DNA of 64,000 bases from Symbiodinium natans (Eukaryota; Sar; Dinophyceae; Suessiales; Symbiodiniaceae), in assembly GCA_905221605.1 (NCBI GenBank), contig CAJNDS010002557.1, positions 677,001-741,000 of the forward strand, read 5' to 3'. Positions 51,601 to 59,200 of this stretch are shown piece after piece. The number at the start of each line of letters is the position of its first letter. Within the stretch, counting starts at the first letter, position 1. The notes beneath the pieces were generated by a model that did no database searches, was not told the DNA's origin, and saw nothing but the letters and a program-made list of their open reading frames with translations. A program made the translations under genes and the position numbers.

Positions 51601-54600
51601 CGTGATAGGAGAGGGCGTGACGGATGTGGTCATCGCTATCGATGCGTCTAGCGAGGGCATGAGTGTAGAAGTTGATCGAAAGGCATCCGGTTGGAGACGT
51701 GAGGAAGGTCTAGATAGTACGCGAGAGGCTCGAGATAGAGTGTTTGGTAATATAGAAAAGGTTATCACCGACGCCAACAGCAGAGGAATAGTGGCTACGA
51801 CCATCTGGATAGGCGGCAAAAGTCGATTGGCCGACGAGACCATTGTTAGAATGGCGCTTGCCTGGGACATGTGGATAGTACGGAGTGATGGATGCATGCT
51901 GGGTATGAATGACGGGGTGGACGCGTCGTGTTACATAGGAATGATCACACCATGTATGATGAATGCGATCGCGGCGGACATGTTAGCATGCGATCATATG
52001 CCAAGGGATCATGAGTTAATGTCGCACATGGTGAGGATATCGGACACGAAAATGGACGTACAACGAGAGCAGGAGCGTAAAGCGATACGCGAAATGATCA
52101 AGGTGATAGAGGACGTGGTAAACATCTGCGGCGAGGAAGAGGGTGACTCGGTGTCGATGGCATGTGAAGAACACGAGGGAGAATATCTCGGATATAGCAG
52201 TGGTATGGTGACACTGGACGTGGACTCCTTGGCACAGCTGGAAAAGGGAACGATTAGAGGTGACGAGACTGGGGGATCACTAGAGAAGCTGCTGAAGATA
52301 GCCAAGAGAAGAATGAACGGAGGAAACTCGTATTGGGTGATAGACATGGAGGGAGACGACGAGCACGTCGACGATGCTACGGATAGAGAAGATCAGACGC
52401 TGGTGAGGAACTATGCTGCTGCGGCTGCCGAGGATGGGGCACCGTACATCAGTCGTGAGGAGCCCAGATGGAAAAGATGCATAGTTATGAATAATCCAGG
52501 CCGAGAGGCAATGGGGGAGGTCTTCGGACCCCGGGCGAGACACATACAGGACCTGCGCGTGATCCTGGTCGACGGCGACGACATAGGCAAGGTTATGATG
52601 ATGAAGCCAAACAGTCGCCGCACCAGACATAGCACCGGAGGGGCCGCGGTAGCTTACCCTGGAGAAGAGCTCGAGGTGGGAGACATGAACTGCAACGGAT
52701 GGATAGTAGTGCTGACCGGGGAGAGGGAGAGCAGCGACACAGACCGACGCCACGACCAAGATAGAGAGGAAAGCTCCGGATTTGACGACCAGAGTGATGT
52801 GTTTGATTCAGAAGGATGGACGATGTCGGACTTGGAGGAGGAACGGGAACCTGTGGATGAGGCATTCTTCAGGGCCGGGCACGCTGAAACCATCAACCTC
52901 GAGACTATGGAGAAGGGCGAATGCGACATAGTCATGTGGGAGGCAGAGAGGAATGCACTGGTCCTTGAACTAAAGGACGACATCCATGTTCCGTTGATAG
53001 GATACACCTGGGTTCGTACTGGGATAGCATATCCAGAAGATCCTGGCACAAGTGTGAGAGTGTCTGCGCTTGGACAACTTGTGGCGGAAACTATGTGCGA
53101 CGTCATAGGATACGAGGTATCACCTGAGCGAGAAATCCTGGTGGCTATACAGAATAGGAATAGCTTTCCCATCACGTTTGGAGGAAGAGGGGGGCCAATC
53201 ATGAGAATGGAGTTCGCTAAGGGAGTATGTCTGCGACCGAGGATGCGCGGGTGCATGATGCCTGAGAACGTGAAGGAAGTGAGACATCGTAGGGCACATC
53301 GGGAGAGCAAGAAAGCGATCTGGGCAAGAGAGGCCCGTGCGAGGGAAAGAGACAGGGATAGTGCGGGTCATGGACTGAGAGCAGGGAGGAATAGAGATGA
53401 GGATAGGCGGCGAATCGGCGTCAAGCATGTCTCGGATAGGGCATACAGATGCCGAGAATGTCGACGACTGCTGGAGGGAAAAGCAAAGGTACCTAGTTTG
53501 ATCCTCACGTCGATGACGCTATGCTTTGCATGCTTCATGAACAAGCATACTACGCCCGTTGATAATTTGATCCGGCAGGGTTATCAGACTGAAGACGAGG
53601 AGTATGGAGATGGAATAGTCGCAGTCCCTGCTATACAGGTGGATGCAGATCAAGAGGATAGTTGGGAAGAGGTTGCGGAAAATGAAGTGTGTGATAGCAT
53701 CGACGAGACAGTAGGAGAATGTGAGCCACTGATGGCCACAATCATAGAGGACGAAGAGGAAGACATCGAGGAAGTGTTCGGACTTGTCGCTAGACCCGTG
53801 ACGAAAGCTGAGAGGGCGATCAACCCCAAGGCTCGGGCAGCGCTTGATAAGGAATGGAAAAAGCTGATGGATCAAGTGGTCTGGATAATGGAGGAGGTGC
53901 GTTCGTGGAAGGACGTTCAACGGGAGGCAATGGATAGAGGGGAAATAGCTCATGTAGGTCGTATCTTCGACATTTGTGTGGAAAAGAACTGGGAGCTTGC
54001 TGAAGACGATCCTCTTAGGAAGTATAAGGGGAGAGTTGTGTTTGAGGGATGTCATGTCAAAGACCAGGAGGGAAAGTGGGCCATCTTTCAAGAAATCACA
54101 TCATGCCCCGCGACACTTGAGGCAGGCAAGATGGCGGATGCCTATGGGATGCTGCCAGGACACGACATCGAGATGTCGGACGGTGAGTCGGCATACACGC
54201 AGGCGCTGTTGGGGGGGCCTAAAACATGGATACGGATCCCGAGGGATAGGTGGCCAGATGAATGGGAGGGCATAGACGACCCCGTGGTGCCACTGAGACT
54301 AGCTTTATACGGGCATCCGGATGCCGGGGGGTTCTGGGAGAAGCACTGCGAAAAGGCTGTGACTGAGGTCGGCTTCGAATTCCTCTCAGATTGGCCTAGT
54401 GTGTTCTTCCATAAGGAGCTGAAGCTGATGCTGGTGATCTACGTCGACGACTTCAAGCTTGCGGGGCCCAAAGAGAACTTAGCGATAGGATGGGAGAAGC
54501 TGGCGAAGAGAATCAAGCTCGAAGAGCCACGAAGTATGGGTAGGTACTTGGGATGCTTGCACACGGCTAGCGCGATACCTTTTCGGTCGCCGTTTGAGCC

Positions 54601-56200
54601 GAGACACGAGTGGACGAAGATCATCGAGCCCAAGAAGGAACCGCCTAACTTCGTGGGGAAGGCCGAGGCGCAGGAAGATAGTCCAGATGAAATCAGGATT
54701 CTTCGATACGATGTTACCGATTTCATGAAGCAGTGTGTGGATAGATATCAAGAGTTGTGCTCGACGGCATATCCTAAGCCACTGGATAAAGCTAAGACCC
54801 CATATCTCGACGAGAGCCGCCCAGAGTTCGACGAGAACCCAGTAGACGACAAGGTGAACGAAATTATGGGGATAGCCAAGTACGAGCTGCCGGATGAGGG
54901 GCCGGGAGTGTTGAAAGAGCACGCCCCTGCGGTACTCATGAAGATCTTGTATGGGGCCAGAGTCGGAAGGTATGACCTTCTGCGACCAGTACAGGTTCTG
55001 GCGTCGAGGCTGACGACCTGGACACATCTCTGTGACAAGAGAATGCATAGACTGATCTCATACATCAACGAGACGACCACAACGAGCCTCTACGGATGGG
55101 TCGGGGATAGGATAGGAGACATCCGTCTTGTACTATACTGCGACGCCGATCTTGCCAGCGACAAGAACGACCATAGATCTACGTCGGGGGTATATCTTTG
55201 TCTTCAGGGACCGCACACTTTCGTTCCTATAGCTGCTTACTGTAAGAAGCAAACGTCGTGCTCCAAAAGTACCCCTGAAGCTGAGATAGTAGCCCTGCAC
55301 GATGGCATCACGAAACAAGGAATACCGGGGTTGACACTATGGGAGATGATCAAGGAGAGTATAGAACCATTGATAGTGGCAGAGGACAATGAGGCGGCTG
55401 TTAGAGTGATTGTATCGGGCAAGAATCCGAACATGAGGTACCTGTCTAGAACACAACGAATAGACATAGCTAGGCTGAATCAGTTCTACGAGGCACTCAT
55501 GTTCACGTTTGTCAATTGTCCTACTGAGTATCAGGCTGCCAACATGATGACCAAGGCCATCAATGAAGCACGAGAGTGGTTAAGGGATATGTACACTACC
55601 GCACATTTCGGTGAAGAGGAGTTCGGGAACGCAACGGGAACCATCTTAGCTATGCCCGCGTGCCGGGGGGTATCCCAAAATCAGCTCGAGTATGACATCA
55701 GGGATAACGTTGGGATAGCAAAGTCCACAGTGGGAAGATGGATAATTTGGGAAATGGTGTGGGATATCAAACACTCGCCAATTCTGGAGGTCGATGAGGC
55801 GATCGTCGGTGAGTGCGACGGGATAGTTGTGATAGCACCGAAGCGAGTTGACTCGCCGTCTCGACTAGCCCGCGGAGCAGAGCTTAAGCTGGGAATAAAG
55901 GACCAAAGTGCGGCTGATAGCCTAGCTTTACTGGTCGACAGAGTGATCGCTGCGGGCATTGGGATTGTTCTAATCAATCGCAGTGATGCCGCCATATCCG
56001 AGGGAATAGCGAGAATTCTTGCTGCACGTGGAAAACTGGCTCGAATGCGGGGAAAGACGAAGATAGGAGAGCTTCACGACAAAGGAGAGGACGTACAATG
56101 CACCATATACATTAGTGAAGAATCAAAGGCTCGGATAGATAATAGCAATATGGTGAATATTGAAGAACTTTGTAACGCTCTTCAACGACGTCTTGACTAG
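45623..56200 (+). CDS. ORF2, copia-type Pol polyprotein with extra enzymatic segments (3,525 aa)
   Basis: Domains in order: aspartic protease (D-S-G, D164); cytosine-methyltransferase-like segment (about 530-745); CxxC zinc motif at 815-829; integrase zinc binding H968/H972/C979/C982 and catalytic D1013, D1074, E1105; 2OG-Fe(II)-dioxygenase-like segment (about 1,273-1,428; H1336, D1338, H1407, R1418); a copia-style post-integrase stretch near 1,500 (L-F-L-G-Y-A); zinc ribbon C2610-C2637; reverse transcriptase (about 2,727-2,980; D2853 and Y-V-D-D at 2940-2943); RNase H (D3174, E3221, D3255); and a 200-residue C-terminal extension of unknown role. It should cleave itself, reverse-transcribe and integrate the element. 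Normal copia Pol is 1,000-1,400 aa, so most of this protein is extra. All catalytic residues I can place are present and there is no frameshift. It ends TAG 78 bp before ORF3. Confidence 0.95.
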   Translation: MPVVRQGDDGAEGTHRGILVTTTGRERVKKGNRRVKGLGSEETGIAGLDICYWKGHTADKMVRKCKNVHKKGYVHDVKRYPVIEEAKARLRGISLAEEVVLDILAGEQGEEGRDASRLADRIVEECRRIGIVDERFRVDSREVSQPAASAQHCLPPVMRRWMIDSGCAMDLIAEADLTQDEKDMAIEAKKVRFNTANGNTTSKQEICMDIQGMPETMRIRMLESTPAVLSMGRRCMKMGYSFHWLAGANPVFVKPDSSLIVLKVIGDIPYMVDRMSTVVNESERNDYHIYPAMPAPLAIELPVRGNSSPRRLEEKQDECSPKSVNSDMDRDTEEEPIGKATNDDGRLLDKWMLTGNKAVCFHNEPRTKTCDPWFETLKFPEIHALVPRFAERCRSKRVYKDGKTVAEWIDWVDKCSEGENRDAEEDLWTGKTMFKIEGLTFEGADAGEAVQSDSAKVRKHILNRMAADEDAGLDDLTMMLDKNIGTGGEAETLVEIARCLWPLAPQEILDGGKAHKPQGETRPEIMKIRKAIEGSRRVIVHICCGKSRGKFDDIASELGMSVIDIDMEEDVLRSDTWWWLVKLATTNLVFCWLAGPPCRTRSVMRYRRPGPIPLRSRNGPERWGYSFISWAQKQECRDDDIIILRVCMLVVIGKARHRRLRAPTMCLIEQPQDPETYWDDTPEGGYASLWATEEWDRTSAILGTKLFSFDQGPMGHSRKKPTTIATDAELIGWAVNLRGPGTGAANDSSNRSKGEMSESQNWAEWAPGLVRAIKETMRKHHRVSSVAEKGMDERNRETTIEQDDSDGRLRTTFYCAACKADSSGVCGFCERALSPEQIEAGQSARNMTDVEFQLVCGMKKNPDDDLRIAEQVVAVPGEEESTENEGELDVDIDLPGIADEEQARRGVGEPQKDDSAGGMGEVEQTEAEVGPADQVRVADRLGEGIGSSKAVSIRRARYSPEYAKSAEHLLTHLPKNMHCVACRQGKAINVPFNRGEGITDKGAEKFGERVTADTIVLRSNKDKGIRGENNAIVMFDFKTQWIHCTPVKSRGTDEFVRAINEFRGPDMVVHLYADGAGEFSKACDVIGTCRATSTPGLPRTNSIAELKVKEVIYGGRVLLRQAGLEPKWWPYAVQTFCFHRNVQQVDGVSPYGKRHGNEQDKVKLIPFGALVNYLPIAEKPRKAGKEDAALLERGDPENDALEILGADEDVSSMALPSETKETKEQRSQREEELREIDRRALDMVMTQDFDVQHAKDIILKFTSIEKGIAKNSRSMATGRGFIVLGLYAYGGKVGITNSAKEYPGIAMVCCELIAKCFPEATFTTVIVSVGTRMGPHKDKFNESQTYNFVVPVSERAGEAMIWTEEEQCENESGDAAGIKKEVLPGKWIWGRTRKVDSGLKFNPRVWHATEDALAPEDRVIAVGYTLAAGKKASVDDKWKLMRLGFRLDEHFATLADGLCQAACADNGGDGEEYVDHDAEEEQAYAMASKAKFDTPTSPGLFLGYALQPGGVPSGDYIVVELAHLYHGWTVPSIHRVKRIVLDEEMPNYFPMQAVADRKSRIMTATRADALARLELEREGQQGEETEEIFAEERRVRNDVMRQIKCDDQHLQNGDFWEHDEIDHSWTLHHILPRKELCTPGEEVKGTGGPGDRELGPRRRTWIVYADGTSEVLDEDRMKGKKKVTKKWTGCTTFWEKGEPEGEIEDEAKERARGEKATGIRGVGLDYEQDMPRIERPYARSHKPNSISSAEWNRMSQGQRLRFIEGDKERIIRGERPPSAVRGQEGIGPRPAEIGVREWREKITDHGQDFSPQEYRWDSPSGMPEGGRVWAVRNNRATSYRFYGGRDKRRLELWWRVTRSANTGEVLESIEYDSCIQAEMMRNRGRYRFVVPRDIITEFWYIPDGGEDRRIRDRGEPAEPAAPASRMGDTEEVAKTINQLCSTAGIARTPSDNIIGEIMRELGEQPKVQVMGVGIEEIGDNGGESVSWISGEGCVIGEGVTDVVIAIDASSEGMSVEVDRKASGWRREEGLDSTREARDRVFGNIEKVITDANSRGIVATTIWIGGKSRLADETIVRMALAWDMWIVRSDGCMLGMNDGVDASCYIGMITPCMMNAIAADMLACDHMPRDHELMSHMVRISDTKMDVQREQERKAIREMIKVIEDVVNICGEEEGDSVSMACEEHEGEYLGYSSGMVTLDVDSLAQLEKGTIRGDETGGSLEKLLKIAKRRMNGGNSYWVIDMEGDDEHVDDATDREDQTLVRNYAAAAAEDGAPYISREEPRWKRCIVMNNPGREAMGEVFGPRARHIQDLRVILVDGDDIGKVMMMKPNSRRTRHSTGGAAVAYPGEELEVGDMNCNGWIVVLTGERESSDTDRRHDQDREESSGFDDQSDVFDSEGWTMSDLEEEREPVDEAFFRAGHAETINLETMEKGECDIVMWEAERNALVLELKDDIHVPLIGYTWVRTGIAYPEDPGTSVRVSALGQLVAETMCDVIGYEVSPEREILVAIQNRNSFPITFGGRGGPIMRMEFAKGVCLRPRMRGCMMPENVKEVRHRRAHRESKKAIWAREARARERDRDSAGHGLRAGRNRDEDRRRIGVKHVSDRAYRCRECRRLLEGKAKVPSLILTSMTLCFACFMNKHTTPVDNLIRQGYQTEDEEYGDGIVAVPAIQVDADQEDSWEEVAENEVCDSIDETVGECEPLMATIIEDEEEDIEEVFGLVARPVTKAERAINPKARAALDKEWKKLMDQVVWIMEEVRSWKDVQREAMDRGEIAHVGRIFDICVEKNWELAEDDPLRKYKGRVVFEGCHVKDQEGKWAIFQEITSCPATLEAGKMADAYGMLPGHDIEMSDGESAYTQALLGGPKTWIRIPRDRWPDEWEGIDDPVVPLRLALYGHPDAGGFWEKHCEKAVTEVGFEFLSDWPSVFFHKELKLMLVIYVDDFKLAGPKENLAIGWEKLAKRIKLEEPRSMGRYLGCLHTASAIPFRSPFEPRHEWTKIIEPKKEPPNFVGKAEAQEDSPDEIRILRYDVTDFMKQCVDRYQELCSTAYPKPLDKAKTPYLDESRPEFDENPVDDKVNEIMGIAKYELPDEGPGVLKEHAPAVLMKILYGARVGRYDLLRPVQVLASRLTTWTHLCDKRMHRLISYINETTTTSLYGWVGDRIGDIRLVLYCDADLASDKNDHRSTSGVYLCLQGPHTFVPIAAYCKKQTSCSKSTPEAEIVALHDGITKQGIPGLTLWEMIKESIEPLIVAEDNEAAVRVIVSGKNPNMRYLSRTQRIDIARLNQFYEALMFTFVNCPTEYQAANMMTKAINEAREWLRDMYTTAHFGEEEFGNATGTILAMPACRGVSQNQLEYDIRDNVGIAKSTVGRWIIWEMVWDIKHSPILEVDEAIVGECDGIVVIAPKRVDSPSRLARGAELKLGIKDQSAADSLALLVDRVIAAGIGIVLINRSDAAISEGIARILAARGKLARMRGKTKIGELHDKGEDVQCTIYISEESKARIDNSNMVNIEELCNALQRRLD
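46085..46480 (+). other. ORF2 aspartic protease domain
   Basis: RRWMIDSGCAMDLIAEADL holds the catalytic D-S-G (retropepsin D-T/S-G). The following N-T-A-N-G and L-S-M-G-R-R-C segments match the flap and psi-loop positions in copia proteases. Confidence 0.85.
47210..47860 (+). other. ORF2 cytosine-5-methyltransferase-like segment
   Basis: VIVHICCGKSRGKF (residue 538 on) resembles a SAM-binding motif I, VIDIDMEED follows at the second strand, AGPPC (594-598) equals the catalytic motif IV P-C, and L-I-E-Q-P (667-671) sits where E-N-V/E-N-P (motif VI) is expected. The glycine pattern of motif I is incomplete and no clear QxRxR motif VIII was found, so activity is uncertain. DNMT capture by Symbiodinium retrotransposons has been published; whether this is the same lineage is inference. 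Confidence 0.5.
48520..49130 (+). other. ORF2 integrase, zinc-binding and DDE core
   Basis: H-x3-H-x6-C-x2-C (968-982), then catalytic D in V-T-A-D-T, D in L-Y-A-D-G-A-G-E-F and E in N-S-I-A-E-L-K-V. The D-to-E spacing of 30 residues is close to the usual 35. Confidence 0.9.
49440..49905 (+). other. ORF2 2OG-Fe(II)-dioxygenase-like segment
   Basis: A glycine-rich entry (R-G-F-I-V-L-G-L-Y-A-Y-G-G) is followed by GPHKDKFNESQTYNFVVPVS with an H-x-D pair (H1336, D1338), LPGKWIWGRTRKV, then FNPRVWHATED with the distal H1407 and DRVIAVGYTL with R1418. H-x-D...H...R is the iron/2-oxoglutarate signature of double-stranded beta-helix dioxygenases. It lies between integrase and reverse transcriptase. 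Substrate is unknown; DNA base, RNA or protein are all possible. Confidence 0.55.
53800..54560 (+). other. ORF2 reverse transcriptase core
   Basis: K-G-R-V-V-F-E-G (fingers), DIEMSDGESAYTQALL (catalytic motif A, D2853), LALYGHPDAGGFWEKH (copia L-Y-G-L-x-Q-x-x-x-x-W equivalent) and Y-V-D-D-F (motif C). The G-H-P-D-A-G-G-F-W variant is the form I know from dinoflagellate copia proteins. Confidence 0.95.
55090..55570 (+). other. ORF2 RNase H domain
   Basis: CDADLASDKNDHRSTSGVY, C-S-K-S-T-P-E-A-E-I-V-A-L and V-A-E-D-N-E-A-A carry the D-E-D acidic set. R-Y-L-S-R-T-Q-R-I-D-I-A-R-L matches the copia R-x-K-H-I-D-I-x-x-H end. Confidence 0.95.
55590..56200 (+). other. ORF2 C-terminal extension, unknown
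   Basis: About 200 residues after RNase H, where copia Pol normally ends. It has an alternating beta/alpha hydrophobic pattern (for example I-V-V-I-A-P, G-I-G-I-V-L-I-N, T-I-Y-I-S-E), suggesting a folded domain. No family recognised. Confidence 0.5.
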
Positions 56201-56278
56201 AGCGATTTTTGTGTGACCTTGAGTTGCATGCAGGTATAAGGAAGAAGAGGGCTCTAGCGACCTGCATAGCGTGGAGCC
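56201..56278 (+). promoter_or_regulatory. ORF2/ORF3 gap with hairpin and possible trans-splice acceptor
   Basis: 78 bp. ORF3 is in the same frame as ORF2 but three further in-frame stops (TAA, TAG, TAG) follow the ORF2 TAG, so simple readthrough is excluded. ATGCAGGT (56,228-56,235) and ACCTGCAT (56,260-56,267) form a perfect 8-bp inverted repeat with a 24-nt loop. A T-rich stretch and gttgcatgcag|G could serve as a spliced-leader acceptor, inferred from dinoflagellate mRNA biology. Confidence 0.45.
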
Positions 56279-59200
56279 ATGGGAGAGATGTTCGGATCGG
56301 TGTCGCTGAGTGAGCGGGATAGAGATATCGGAAGCAGTGAAGATCCTGGGACAGCTTCGTCTTCGAGGACAGTAGGGGTACGATGGCAACGCCCAGAGCA
56401 TCAGACCAGGGATGCAGGAGAGAGGGAACGATGTGATCGAGCACAGGCCATGATAGATTTCCTGGAGAAGGTGTTTTCCGACGCGGATAGGTACCTCAAG
56501 GCCGAGACGGAGGATGGAGTGCCAGGGGTGACGACGTACTCGTATCTGCCAGTCGGAGCCAAGGAACGAGAACAGGCTAGAATACACTGGATGTTGGAGG
56601 GAAATCTAGAGATGCAGGAGGTATGGGCTAGACGGGCTATCCCCAGCCCATTCAAGGACGATGCAGACTTCAAGAAATGGATGAGCAGTGGGATAGCTGG
56701 TGTGCGAGCGGAAGAGGCCCAGGCCAAGACGGCGAAGAAAGGAGGTAAGCGTTCAGCCGTGGGATACGATGTGGATAGAATGCGAGTACACAAGATTATG
56801 TATCTCTGGGAGGTACTACGGTGTACAAGGCGGAATCCTGAAGCATGGATAAGGGAGAAGATCCCTCTGATAGCTGCGACTGTGACGGATGCCACGGACT
56901 ACCTGGAGAGGGTAATAGCGAACTGGGATAGGCCAAGGTCCCATGGAGGGGCGACGAAGCCGCCACCCCAGGCGAGTCCTGATGCCGGGAACCTGTCGAA
57001 GGAGAAGCTGAACGACTTGATAGGGGTGCGATTGGCCAGAGGGATGGACGTGCCGGGATGTGCCATGCCCACCGCGGGCACGGGAGGAGACGTTGATACG
57101 CCATGGGCCCCTAAATTCCTCGGCGCGACTGATGAGACAGAGAAGTCCTTCCAGAAGGGGAGATCATATGAGAGGATGATAGCTGGTGTGGCACCGATAG
57201 CCATCTCTGTGGGAGGGGTGTATGACGTCACGAACGGAAGTAAGGACCCGTTCAGGGCTAGCTGGGGAGGGATCAGCAGAAAGACCCTAGATTGGGCGGA
57301 GATCCACATGGACGACACAGAGAAGAGCCCGCTCGATGATGCGATCAAAGGCATGATGACGTGGTTGGCCGTGCGACCATTGAAGTATGCAATTCCACCG
57401 TCTCAGGTTGCGGAGCGGATAGCGGTCAGCCATAAGTCGAGCGAGGAGAAGCTGAAGATATGGACGGAGGCGCAGCCCAAGATCAAGGTGATAGGCATGG
57501 CAGACGAGATTATGGGGGCCTACGAAAGCCAATACTTGAAGAGAGGAAGAGACGTGATGGAGGAGTTCCGGAGAAGCGAGGGGGGAGAAAAAGGATACGG
57601 AGTTATGGCGAATGCAGCAAATGGGCAGATGAAGGAGTATCTGGATACACTGTCATGGCAAATAGGGGGACCGACGTCAGTTCTACACCTGTTGCACTGG
57701 TCCCTGGCCGAAGAAGTGATCACATTTCCGGAGGTCCAGGCAGACGGGGGGGTTAAGGATGTGAAAGAACATTTCACGGATTCGCGATGTATGTGGGTAC
57801 CCACGAAGGCCGAATACGCCGGAGCAGAAAAGCTGAATCAGGAGATGTCGGTCGGGAATGAGGAGTTCAATGTGCCCGGGTGGATTTTCCACGGAACGTC
57901 TCTAGAGGCGTTGTGGTCGATGATAGCATCTGGTGGGATAGATCGAAGCCATCCGCTGGTCACGTGGACGACCGGCGCTCCCAGTGTGCACGACTCTGCG
58001 GGATGCTGGTTTGGACGGAGCATCTGTGGTACAGCATCATACTCTACATGGCATTCGTTAGGGAATGGATGGATAGTAAGAGTACTGGCTGGCTTCAGAA
58101 GGATAGGCAAGAATGTCAAGATGGATGTGGGGACAAGGAGATCGTCGGTGCCTGACGGGCAGATCCGACTGGATGTGGATAGAGTGGAGATAGACGGGGT
58201 ATTGTTCTGCTTTATGAGGGCCACGAAGATCATCGGGCAAGCACTTATCTGTAGGCCGAAGCACCCGGGTTTAGGAGCGAATAGCCATCTCATGAGTGAG
58301 ATGTCGGCGCTGATGGAGAAGCATCCACAGGGGGTTGAGAGGCTGTATTGGCGCTATCACCTGAAAAAGCGTGCAATCATAGGCCCGGCCCGAGGACCTC
58401 TTCCTGAGCGCCCTGTGGATTGGAAGATGGAACGTGAGTTCCTGCATCGGGAAGGTGACGAAAATGCCACGAAGGTCGTCGAACAGCCAACTGGCTCAAG
58501 AAGTGGTTTGATAGAGCTCATGAGGGGGTGGATAGCGGAGTTGCCTAGCGGTGGGGGCGTGTCTGGGCCTGATCGAGACAAGGACTACTACCCGGTGGAT
58601 AGTGAATGGGCCAATGTGATACGTTTATTGGAGTATATGGGGATAGAGGCCCCAATGGCCACGGGACACGATAGCGCCGTCGTGAAGATGCCGTGGAGGA
58701 GTTTTGTGGGGCCAGCCATTTACAGACGGTGTGTGGAGAGCAGCGGGATAGAGGAGAAAGTCATGGAGGAGGCGAATAAGGCCACGCACCACATGGGCAA
58801 GGTTTTGGAAATGGCGGACGTGGGGAGCATAGTGTTGGGAATAGAAAAGGCACCCAGGAAACATGGGTGGAACAGACCGGAGGACGTCGACCAGAGCTGG
58901 GCGTTCGAGGCTCAGGCCTGGGCGGCTATCATTGGTATAGGAATGGGCGGAGTTGGAGGGAGATTGATGGAGCCAGCGCTTTCGAGCGAGCTTGAGTCCG
59001 CGGTGGAGACCTACGAGTGGATGTTTGACATAGCTACTGCATTCCATGAGCGCAAGGCGGCTGAGCTGGTGACATGGTGGGCGGAGGGAATGAAGCCGCC
59101 ACTTCAGCTCCGATGTAGTGCGGATCAGAAGACCTACGTGCACATCATCATACCTGAGGGGATAGAGGGCGTCTCGAATAAAAAGAATCCGGCGTCGCCA

